Assembly (NCBI GenBank): GCA_032209605.1
Contig: JASFXZ010000057.1
Coordinates: 124,001 to 188,000 of the forward strand
Source of the DNA: Mactromeris polynyma
Taxonomy: Eukaryota > Mollusca > Bivalvia > Venerida > Mactridae
Direction: 5' to 3'
Length of the DNA stretch: 64,000 nucleotides
The position numbers and the translations under genes are program-made. The notes under the pieces were generated by a model. It did not search any database and was not told the DNA's origin. It saw only the letters and a list, made by a program, of their open reading frames with translations. Positions 38,701 to 51,500 of this stretch are shown piece after piece. Each line of letters opens with the position of its first letter. The first letter of the stretch is position 1.

Positions 38701-41700
38701 TCTCTCTCTATTCCTCCAGTTAATTCATTTACGTATCAGTAGCTTGTTCTGACACAAAATATTGTTATTCTATTACATGTTGAGAATCAAGTCACGTGAC
38801 TTATTACGCCATCTGCTTTTACTTAATTTGGTTGTTATCAATATGGAGTGTTGTCGATGTTTTATTTGATGCTGGCTTTTAAGATGGGAAGTAATAAAGA
38901 ATTTCGAATGTCGATCGATGCACTGTTACTTTGAGAGGGTCGTTGATTGCGCAGTTAAGCATGAGAATTAAATGATATAATATAATATAGACGATTCAAT
39001 GGAATCCGAGAGAGGCCGAATGTATAACCACTAATGTCATTAGTCATCAAAAATACTAGAATTTGATTACTACGAATGTCAAAACCAGTTTACGTTCCAT
39101 GTTTACAGATAATTTGAGGTTGATGCTTGAAAAGATATTCTCATAGAAATTTATTAATTTTCTTAAAGATACGATTAATTCGTTGTGTCATTCTTGACAG
39201 GCGTCGTAGCAAGAGGCAATAATATTTGTTAACTTTGCGTAAACTAGAGTACAGGGGTATGCAGTGAAGTATATAAACACCATTTTGTAAATATTTATAC
39301 AATACAAAAATGAAATGAAAGTTTAAACTTAACGTGTAGGCGTTAAACTATAGGTGTGCATTCTTTCCTTCTCTAATAATGTATGGGTAAACAGTACATT
39401 GTATATTGTTTTTATCCTTGTGCATGTTTCTTTCATCTATTGATTAGGTTTATCTCGTCTACAACTGACCTTAACACTTGTGTACATGTAGATGAATATT
39501 ACATCTTTGTTTTTAATTCGTTTGGACGATTTTTGGAGTTGTAGACCCGCCCGGTAAAGAGTAAATACCAGTCATGGAAGATATAGCTGAAAACATTAAC
39601 CGAAATTAATCCCGGTCGAAATTTACTAAAATTAACCTAAGAAATGAACCGTCGCCTGGTGGTAACGGTTCTACAAAATATTAAATCCCTTGCTAGACAT
39701 GCTCAGAGCTGTCTTCAAATGTACAGTCGTGCAAACATTTCACTATTTCTTTGTTACTTAAGCATTTTCTACGCATGAGAAGTTTTGTACTTTAAAATGT
39801 AAATGTCATTGAACTATGGACTTGTAGAAGGTGTATTGAGCTTCATTTATAAGACAACAATTCCTCATTGGGCTCACTTTTCATACTGCGGTTAAGACTT
39901 GAAGTTAAATAAATGTAGCGACGCATTCTGTTCTTTGTATGTATTGTATGGAGATTATGTACTCAACCTAGGGTATGAACATTTCAGTTGATTGAAATCT
40001 GTCAAATCAATAGTTATTTTAGAATGTAAACATTACTCTGGGTCAACACAATACTTGGTAGTGAAAATTGTTCTGTTTTTGGTATAAAATTGGCGGGAAA
40101 TCTCCCGAGAACCGTAAGAACAACATTTTGAACATTTTATATTGATCTTAGTCGTTGATGATTCAAAAACGATAAGAAAACACGGCTGTTGTATTTTACG
40201 TAATTGTTCGTCGGGATGAATTAATTTAACACGCACGTGTTTAATGTGTCATTTATTGTCATGGAGTTCTCGCTGGGGATAAAATAGCAATTTGGATTTT
40301 TCCACTTTTCAAATTTGATTGGTTTCCAGCGTTTAGGGAGGCACTCTTGCCACGAAGCTAGGAACAAGAAAAATGTTTACGGCATTAAGCGACGCGAGAG
40401 TTTTTCCCGGGTAAAAATACTGAGTAATTAGCCCTAGCGCAGATTTTTAGCGAATTTGAACTTTGCCCAAGTTGTTTTAGCCCTTAAACAAACATAAATG
40501 AAAAACGTGTTTTGTAAACTCCCGGTTCAATTGTTGGATGTAAACATTGTAGTATTCGTTGAGTATAAATCACATCCCTATTAGCTGATATGTTACAATG
40601 GGTTCGCAAACTTAAATGCTTTATATATATATATATTAAAGACATATTTCGCACAACGACGTTAGTTACCATGTGTAATTGAACTATTAAGGTCTATATA
40701 TATCATACACAGTTGGACCTCGTTTATTCGAATTCATCTGATCCGAAATTTGATTTCGAATAATACATGGTCTCGAACAGTCTATGAAGATAATTCGGGA
40801 CCTGACATCTATTTCGGATCACACAAAGTATTCGGATAGAAGCTTGTCTAGTAAACGAGGATCCACTGTACATGCATATGTAAAATCTGCTCAGATAAAA
40901 AGTTGTTTATGGTTTTGAAAATAACTTTATTCATCCACAAACATATCATTATACCTGCATACAGTTTCCAAGTCAGTCTTCGAATGTTTGTTCTCTTACT
41001 TCGATACAATATCGTATTTCTAAAAATGTTTTGTAAGTTTGGATTATCACGATACAGGTCAATATTTCATCGGAACATGTGCTAAATATTTTATAACACG
41101 GCCATACTGATGGTTGTCCATGAAATATTTAAAATATCGCGCGAATTTCCGGTATATCACATCTGTTACAGTTAGCGGGACAGTGAAACCTCAATTATAT
41201 GACCACCCTCTTGACCCTTGTCTTAACATTGAGGTGGTCTTAATACTGAGGTTGAATAAAGAGCAAAACAGTGAAAATATACTTGAAAATTGTGTGCGTA
41301 ATTTTGAGATGGTCTTATTTTTTAGGTGGTCTTTAAGAGAGGTTTTACTGTATGTTGGAATCCAGGGGTTCTTTCTGTACACGATATTTGTGGTCATATT
41401 GCACGAACGCTTGTTGTCATCTGTTACAACATTGCTTTCAAATTGTACTTAAACTGTTATAACTGTTCAAAATCTGAGTTAAAATTAAATTGAAAATATT
41501 AAAACTGGCCTGATTACATGTAGTGCAGTAAATAATAAATGCATTATTTAAGACTTGTTACATGAAATGAGTCGCATCCCCTAGGCGATAAGTGTATGTA
41601 AAATGGTAAAATATATAGTAACTTTTCTGTCTTCTTGCAATACCAAATAAATTCCACTCAAAATGTCTCCATCCAATTCTTAAAGTTGAAAAGAGATTTT

Positions 41701-44700
41701 CTTACCGACTTGTGTGCATGTTTTGATAGGTAAGTATTTGACATGGACGCAGCTGTTTCATTGATTACAACTATATTTTGTTAAATTCTAAATATAAATA
41801 TTATCTTAAAGCAGTATTGGTGCTGGTTAGTAACGCAGTTATCGAGAGTGATTACTGTAAGGTGTAAGAACTATTTTCGCAATTTATTTTAAAATAAATA
41901 CGCGAAAAGTGAATTTGCATTATTCGTTAAGTGACAAATTACATAATAATTAATATAACTAATATGCATAAAGGCATATAGAGCGAGTGAATGGCTGAAT
42001 GTCATACAACTGACTGGTTTTCAATGCTTTACCATTTTGATAAACTCGTACAGTAAAGCCTCACTTAAAAACCACCTCAATAATACGACCTGCTCAAAAT
42101 TAAGAACAAAATGTGCAAGTCCTTTTCACTGTTTTGCTATTTATTCGACCTCAATATTAAAACCACCTCAATAAGAAGACCAGTTTTCAAGAGCCCCCTA
42201 TGGTGGTCTTATTATCGAGGTTTTACTGTACAGAGAATTTCACATATTTTGAACACTTCTCGTTTTTGTTAACTCACGCTGTGCTTTTCCTCATCTGTAA
42301 CTGGGGGTCTGTTTTAAATCATTTTTGATTCAGTTGAAAAAAATCCATTGTGCATCGACCTTCTTAAACTTTGCCACTTTACATTTTAACAATGACAAAA
42401 AATCAAATTGCCTGTGTAAATTAAGGAATGTATCGTTATGTTTTAAAACAGGGAAACGTGAGACCTTGCCAATGCGAGGCAAATTATTTTTCTGTCAATT
42501 TTCATTTGCTCTAATTTTAACCAATCAAATTGTAGAATGTATAAAATGGAATTGGAATTGTTTCACGTGACGTAACTACAAAATACAAGAAATACCTAAT
42601 TACATTTCTGATATGTCGAAATGGGTTTTAGTTTTTTTCTCTTGAAGTACTGAACTTTCATCAAAGTTTTCTGGGGTGATAATGGCTTAGAAAAATGAGT
42701 TTTATACTCTTTGTCAATCAATCAAATAACATTATAGAGTAAATTTACTAGGTCATACGATCTCACGTCGCAAGTGCGATTTACGAAATATGTGGTCGTA
42801 AATATTAATCATAAATTTAATGAGTATCTTCTAATGTAGAAAAACGAATACATACGTGTATTTATGTATGTCATAGTCGTTTAAGAGATTTAAAATTGCT
42901 GAAAAACAGCTTGATCATAAAAATGCGACCATGTTGAAAGTAAGAATTTTTTAAGCCAGTTAATATGTGATATTATTTAATAGATTTGAAATCGATAAAA
43001 TCCTTAAATACACTTTTGAATCGTCTCATAATTTTCAAAGCAATGCGTTTCTATTTGGTTATAACTTCGTTATAAATTCTTAATATTCAAGTCCGTTCTG
43101 TTCTCACTTCCACTTTACAAACTTTCCAGCAAGTGTAGTATAATATCAATATTCGTTTGAATAGACGCAATAAAGTTTATCCAAACAATGGAATGTCTCA
43201 CTTCACAAAATATGTCTTAAGATATGTCTATAGTTCGTATCAAGTACAGTTATACCTCACCTAAAAACCACCTCAATATTAAGAACACAATTTTCAAGTC
43301 CATTTTCACTATTCTTCTCTTTATTCAATCTCAATATTAAGACCACCACAACATTAAGAACTGTTTTCGAGGGTTCCAATGGTGGTCTTATTATCGAGGT
43401 TTGGCTGTATACTGCTTGTAGAATTTATCTCGGAGTTATGATGCACGGGAAATAATTCACCACGTGACAGAGATTGTTCTTATACATGTCTTTCTCGTTG
43501 GAACTTAATACATTTTTTTCATCTAGATCTGTTTTAAAACATTTGAAATTGGAAACGCTAAAAGCTAAAATATTACGTGACGGTGTCAGATTTAAAGCTG
43601 CACAATCGGTAATAAAGGTCCCAGATTAATTGTACAAAGCAATTTCGTAAACTATTTACGAACTAACTGCAATTCATCACAATATGAGAATACATGTGTG
43701 AACTTGAAATAAACAGGAAACATCGAGTTATGGCAAAAATGCATCGTACTCGGTATATTGTTTAAGGACGAGTTCTATTAAATGTTTCTATAACTACATG
43801 TATGTATAACGTTGAAACATAATCAACAGATTTTATAATGGAATAGCTTCTATATCGATTGTGACAAGGGTTTCAACTTAAGGCTGACCGGGGGTAGGTA
43901 CAGGAGATGGTGTCCCCTGAACATTTCTAAAACATGTTGGTACTTGAATGAATTTGTCGTTCTGCATTTTTAACAAGATAATACTACTGCAATTCTCATG
44001 AATGAGTCCTCAACATTTAGACCACGAAATACACCAGAAGCAACCATTTCATACCTATATTGTAAAAAATTAAGGGAGGGGTAATTTGTCCCCATGCTTG
44101 CCCCCTAGTCTGGAATGTCTGGATCCGGGTCTGATGTAAAGTTATGTTTAATTTCATATCCTTGTCAAACTCCGTGTTGATAATGTATCTCTTAATGCTG
44201 GAGAATTAATGTTTGTATTCAAAAGGTATCAAACATCAATGGCATAAAGCGTTCATTGATTTGTATTTGAGTTATTTGTTGATTCAGAATTAAGTAGTTT
44301 TATATTAAGCGGGAAAACATTTAATGTCATTTTTCGATTTAAGTCCCAAATTGCAAGGCGAATTTATGCGAATTTTATTTGGAATCAATTTTTGGATCAT
44401 GTGTATGAAAATGTTATTGCAGAAAATAGCAAGCGTTAAATTCCATTAAACAATGTGTTCAGTTATTGTTCAAACATTTAGTCAATGGATTTAATTTGAT
44501 TGAAAGTTATATTGTCATAAAATATTGCATTTAACTTTGTTGTCATGTTTAACAATGTAATCGTTTCCTATTTTTTATTTAGCTCTGATGGTATTCAAAC
44601 ATGTTCACCAACATTACACCATAATGGATCCGATCGAATTAATTTTCCGTAGAACTTGACGCAATCAATTAATGTTAATGACCAGATATACGACAGGCCG

Positions 44701-47700
44701 TTCAATGCTTGTGGTATTTCAATGCTTAATAATACCAATAAACTTACATTAATTTCACCCGAGCTTCGTAAAACGTCAAATATTCTGTTTGTTTACCCAA
44801 AGCTCAATAAATCAAAGCTCGCAGATTGTTTCTGCTATTACCAGACAAAAGCTAGATTTTCCATTCGGTTAGGTTTTTGGAATAACCGATTTATCTAGTG
44901 TTTGAACGCCACTCATTACAGTACAATACGAGAATTGTCGTTTCTTTGAGCTGGAACGTTATAACATGTCACATTGGTACCCATCTATGATCGATAGAAT
45001 CATTTTTCATGTGTGTATAATTGATCGACAAAGACTTAATGAAACAATTAAGAGCGAAGTTTTATAATTTCCATAATTGAATTCCAGTAGAGTTTTAATA
45101 AATTGCTACAATTTCCTTTGTGAATGCAACACAACTGTTTATAATTAGACATAAATGCAATGTGTCTGTCGTTCATTTATTTTGTTTCATATTATTTTCA
45201 TTTATTTGGAATGTATTTCATGTCAAATTGCCCCATTATACGAGCATACGTATGTGTTCATAAAACGATTGTATGATAAACCAAATTTGTTTCGTATCTT
45301 TAAGAATCATAACTCTACTGCTAAGCGGTGATTCCACAGCACATCAAGTTTAATTCCATAGTCTTTCTATACAATTTACGACCTAAAGAATTAAATATAA
45401 CGGAAGAGAGACTGTATTTTGTTGCCAATTTTATATTTTTAAAAACGTTGCACTGTATAGAAAACATTTATGATGCCTACTATTTACATGATTGTGTTAA
45501 AGGGAAAAGTTTCTGCAAATAGCACATGGAAATTTTTTTTGAAAAGAAACATAACTGTTGAAATGGACGTAATATTAAAGGTTGAAAACGTAACATTTTA
45601 CTCAATAAACTATCCCTTGTCAGATGTCCCTTCAATGCTCATAAAATCGTACAAAAACACAAAGCAAATAAAAGAGACATCACTGTCCCCGAAATGTCGT
45701 TACAGACATTGACAGAATGTCATAACGATGTTCTTCATGAAGAGTCGTACGGTATTTATCAGGACCTGAGCTCTGGAAATGACATGGGTAGCAAATTTTC
45801 TGAGAAAGATCTGGCTATGGGTCGTGCGTCATCTCCTTTAATGTGTAAATAAACCCTTAAAATAACATGTTGGCGAATTAAATTCCCTAATGGCAAAATT
45901 TCATTTGTTAAGAGTATAGAGAAATGTCCCATTGATTGTAAATGAAATTGACGTCGCCATAGTTCGTGAAAATTCCAGCAATTTAAGTGTGGATTGGAAT
46001 GAATTTCTTAATGCAACGCTGGAATGTTTTTTTTCTCATTTGAATTTTTTCACGAGGATTGTCATTGGCGCACAATGTAATCATTCCTCTACGGAAGCTC
46101 TTGAGCTTTTTCTGGGAGGACGTTGAAAGCTGGCATCGAATTGGACAAGATTCGGGGAGAGAGGGAGAGAGTCGGGAACTGTTGTGTGTGTATCAGTATC
46201 GTGATCTCATCGATGAAACAATTGTTTGTCAATGTTTCTTTCCATTTCTATATTCTTGGAAAAATTGCGATTTAATGTAATTACGTTTTTTGTGCGAAGT
46301 TCGACTACGCGTGTGTATTGAACACAATTCTTGTTTAATCAATAATGCGATTTTAATTTTTATATGATCATGTAAAAGTTTAGGACCATGACATATCTCC
46401 AGCGAGATAAAACCCCAAACAATAAAATAATATCATTCAATGTTATAAAAAGTGCAAATCAAAACACAAATACACTGTAACGGTGAAATGATTGGTGACT
46501 GTGTTCCAGACGTCTATGCAAATACTCCTCGCAGTTTATGCTGATTAATTAACACTTGTATTGAGGTAATTAGGTAAATTGTTAAAATAATGTGCACGAT
46601 TTGATCCATGTAATATGACTAAAGTTGTAAATTTAACTTTGTAATCATTAATGACATATGTTAATTACAACATTTTCTGTATTCTTGGTAAGTTAATAGG
46701 CTTCCAAATTATATAAGTGATTTGAAGCTATGACTATTCATGTACAGTGGAACCCCATCAGGGAGAGACACACTAGCTTAGTCAGTCTTAGTACAATAAC
46801 ACCTCAACTATAAGACCACCTTTAGGGCCCTTGAAAACTGGGTTTTTGATTGAGATGGTCTTAATATTGAGATTGAAAAGAGAGAAAAACAGACAAAAAG
46901 GACTTGAAAATTGTGTTCTTAATATTGAGGTGGTCTTAATATTGAGGTGGTCTTATTATTGAGATGGTCTTACTATTGGGATCGTCTTTTTATTGAGATG
47001 GTTTTAATATTGAGGTGGTCTTTTTATTGAGATGGTCTAAATATTGAGATGGTCTTAATATTGATGTGGTCTTTTTATTGAGGTGGTCTTTTTATTGAGG
47101 TGGTCTTATTATTGAGATGGTCTTAATATTGAGGTGGTCTTTTTTATGGAGATGGTCTTAATATCGGTTTGATTATCCGGTTAAAAAAAGGAAGAACATT
47201 AAAACAAATACTGGCCAAAGCAAATACGGTTTCATTAATGACGTGGTTTTAAATTCGAGGTTGTCTTAAAATGAGTTTTTACGTTATATTTCAGTAATTG
47301 TAGATCAGTTGGAGAAGTTTACGGTACTACTTCATGATGTGTGGGTAATGAGGGGTGGTACAGCAGTGTTTAAATGTGAAATCAACCCTCCATTCTGTAA
47401 AGATTATGTCAACATTACTTCATGGACACAGGGCTCCGTCAAAGTCTCAGTGGGTAAGTATACAATATGCCCCTATAGTGAAATAACTATTCCTTATTTT
47501 GATCACTGACCAGTGTGTGCTATCCTAATATTTTAATTGTTTGTTCGTTCGTTTTAAAGAGATTATTTAAACACGTTTACCTTGAAAAAAACTTTAAAAT
47601 ATTATAAATACATCGGGTTTTCACTTGCGTTACGTTACACAGTCACTGTCATACAATTTCTATTCAGCTCCCTAGCCATATCGGCCATGTATCAAGATAG

Positions 47701-48464
47701 ATACACATGCATGAACTTCTACGATAAAATCTTGATTTACATATTTTCCTATGCTTGTTCATGATACAAATGGATGCAGTTATTGTTATTGTCACTCTAT
47801 TAATAGAGTTCATTTCAATATTAGCGTTAAATTATTAATAACTGAACTGAATATTGGCATTGAATGAACAACAAAAACCTCAGTATCGAGCATCACATCC
47901 ACTATGTATTAACAGTACATATATACGAAAGTGCTCAAAATATTTAGCAGCAACATCAACAGCAAACACATTTTATTGCGTATTGGCTGTTATTTTTTAA
48001 ATATCCGACACTTTCCGCTTTTTTGTAATGTGGAAAGGAAAGAAAATTTTATTCGCTTTTAGAAATGTTAAAACTGTATTTAAGATGATTTGTTAATACA
48101 GCATGTTTGAATATTCTGGACCAAGATATAAACGTTACTGGTCACGTCTGCAATTCTGAAAACTAATCTTTTCAGGAAGCCGCATCAGTATAACCACTGA
48201 TGGGGAGTTACACTTGCGTGACGTCAGAGATACGGACGGTTATACGGACTTTCGGTGTTCAGGTTCCAGTGATATCACAAGCGTTTCAAAAGTCAGTTCC
48301 CCGGCAAAACTTGTGATACATGGTAAAACATCGTAGTTTTATGTTTTTTCTTGATTATTACAGTTTATGGAATGTTTTACATGTAGTTGCAGAAATAAAT
48401 GTAATTACACATATCATTCATCATCATCATCATCATCATATGTATGTATGTATTATCATCATTA

Positions 48465-48511
<47 letters not shown>

Positions 48512-51500
48512 AGCGTCATCATCTTTTTTTATTATCATCATAACTTATAATTATTATCATCATCGTCATCGTCATCATCTGTATTTATTATCATCATTAT
48601 TATTATTATTATCATCGTCATCGTCATCGTCATCATCTGTAGTATCATCATTAGTATTATTATCATCATCGTCATCATCTGTAGTATCATCATTATTATT
48701 ATTATCATCATCGTCATCATCTGTATTAAGTATCATCATCATTATTATTATTATTATCATCGTCATCGTCATCATCTGTAGTATCATCATTATTATTATT
48801 ATTATCATCATCGTCATCATCTGTATTTATTATCATCATTATTATTATTATCATCATCATCATCGTCTTATCTGTATTTATTATCATCATTATTATTATT
48901 ATCATCATCATCATCGTCATCATCTGTATTTATTATCATCATCATTATTATTATTATCATCATCATCGTCTTATCTGTATTTATTATCAGCATTATTATT
49001 ATTATTATTATCATCGTCATCGTCAAGAGGAAGTATAATTTAAGAATGTTTATTACAATGATCGAAAGGCTTTTTTAAGTAATATTATCGATGTCCACAC
49101 TTTTTTGGTTCTATAATATAGGAAATTAATTGAGAACCAGTATGTCCATGCCTCCAATGGGGCGTACTCAGTGACCCGGTGTAAGCTGAGGGACATGATG
49201 TTATTTAGGGGTTTAGTGTTATTCGGTCTATGGTAAGAAAATCAAGTCATTTCTGACAATTAAATGAAGTCTCTTCCAATAACACCGTCGTTGTGTAATC
49301 TGCTCAATCCACCGTTAAATTACTTTGTAATGATTTCTAGCTGTTTTATGTTGTAACGAACGATCACATTTCTTCTTTTTTGTTATGTAGCAATTATTTC
49401 GATTTTCAATTTCAGCATTTTTTTTTGGATGTGTAATATTTAATGTAAATGATATGTATACCGTTTTATATTCAGAATAACTATTTCTGTTTCTATACTT
49501 AAATGTTTGTTATTTATATTTTAATATTTCATAGAGTAATTTGAATTACACTTCATTATCATTATTGTAAACAAATTAAGTAAGATATATATATATGTAT
49601 ACATGTACGTCCGATAATGTATCCAGGCGCGTATCCAGGCATATACGCACGTACGCCAATGCGTACAATTAGAAAAAGTGTAAAAATAAAATAATTAGCC
49701 CGAATATATCAGTTGTTTGACACTGTTATTTACCTTATTCTTCCTCAGTAATTATATTTTACATAGAAAGTGCCATTTTAGCACTGATATATAGCATGAA
49801 AACGCACCATTTGCCTCCCACTCTTATCCCACCAAATCGCAGCGTTGCTGCTCGTTTCGCCCCTACAATGCTCACACTTGGCGTAAACTTCAAAATCGTC
49901 CATGTACGCCCTTGGTGTCACTTGTCTTCCTGACTTCCAGGATATAGTAAACATCTTATTCAGCTTATGATCGGATTATCACAAATTGTCAAGTTGTATA
50001 AATAGGATCACTAACATTCATAGATTCATTCATTTTTCATAACATTAGCTTTGCGCATACTATTTACTTTGTTTAACTTCAGAATACTCACTGATTAACT
50101 TTGTGAAACCTTGTCTAACTTTATCTTAGGGTTTAATAACTTTGTGTCTTAAATATCTTTACTTGTGAGCGAGTTTATTTATTCTGTGGAAAAAGTGTCA
50201 TTTTATTAAATTAAGAAACGGAACTGTGCTCTATTTATTAAATATCTTCAATATCACAAATCTGGTCACGAATCACTGTTGCATCTATGACATAACGTGT
50301 GGGTACCGAAATCACCCTTCGTAATTTTTGACAAACACTTTAAACAAGGGTTCCCTCGAGGAATTTCATTTCTCGTCCAAATTAAGTATGCGTGCATGTT
50401 TGGTAAGTTTTATAACTTTTCATAGTAAATAATTACTGGTATATTATACATTTTGTTTCCCTGGTTACAGATCCGCCGGCGGGAGGAAGAAGTCCGTCCA
50501 TTGATGGATACCCGATACAAGACACGACGGCGGGGATCGGCGAGTCCGTGCAGTTGCCATGTGTTGCCGACGGCTGGCCATTACCGACGTACCGGTGGTA
50601 CAAGAACGGAGAAGCATTAGATTTGAATTCAGACCGTTATACACAACATGGAGGCATTTTAGTTATTGAAAACAGTAAATTTTCTGACAGTGGCGAATAT
50701 AGATGTAACGCAAGTAACACGCGTGGCTCAGCGGCCGCCGTGAGAACTCTCACAATTAAAGGTACATTTGCAGACAAAAATAGCTATTTCTTTTCTCTAC
50801 AAAATATGTTTGTAAAATACAACATACCAACATCTGTCATAACCAAATTTTGTATACTTGCAGAGAAACAGATGTCGATAACTTTTCCATCGAATAATCT
50901 CTATATGAACAGTAAAATGTCACTTGAAACAACCTCGAAATTAAGAATGACTCATCAATAAGACCGTATTTTCATGGATATGTTGTTAATTTCTCTTCCA
51001 TATTTTAACTCGATAATTATACCACCTCATATAGCTCAGTCGGATAGAACCAGTGGTGGTCTTATTCTTGAGGTTTCGATGTAATATTTTCATCTTTTCT
51101 CAGTGTGTGATATGCACCATGTCGACTTTACATTTTAGCTCCCTTGCTAGCTGCTATCACCCCCGGTATCCAGATTGTAGACTCGGGAAACACAGCCACA
51201 TTCAATTGTTCCGTGCAAGGATTTCCGGTCACTACTGTAAGTTGGTACCAGGATGGTAAGGATCTGGTTCCCGATGACAACCATGTTTTAAAATCGACCA
51301 CTTTCCTGGAGATTCGTGATATCAAACGACAGGACCAAGGGATGTACCAATGTTTTGCGACGGACGACGACAGAGAGACACAAGCCACGGCACAACTCCT
51401 TCTTGGAGGTATAACGAAGAATTTTCGTCTCTTCAAGTACATTTTAGCTAATGTTATAATGCTCTTATTTAGTCTACAAACCGTTGTAAATGCGCAATAG

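Larger units (their letters stand above)
37974..47294 (+). other. DSCAM intron 3 (9.3 kb)
   Basis: Donor gtacga, acceptor tatatttcag. In arthropod Dscam1 the corresponding gap holds the array of alternative Ig2 half-exons. Here I see only one Ig2 N-terminal exon (47295), and the remainder is MITEs (40710, 41181, 42051, 43247, 46794) and AT-rich DNA. A 15-base C run lies at 38359-38373. Confidence 0.7.

Noticed and set aside
37974..47294. Arthropod-style array of alternative Ig2 exons
   Set aside because: Only one exon with Ig2 signature residues was found. Other ORFs (for example 45470-45712) lack the Cys/Trp pattern and correct splice borders.
48444..49043. 199-codon Ser/His/Ile-rich ORF and antisense Met/Asp-rich ORFs
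   Set aside because: Translation of the CAT/ATT microsatellite.
49618..49925. Possible interspersed repeat bounded by gcgtatccagg and catgtacgccc
   Set aside because: The ends are suggestive only; no clear inverted repeat, target duplication or second copy in the window.
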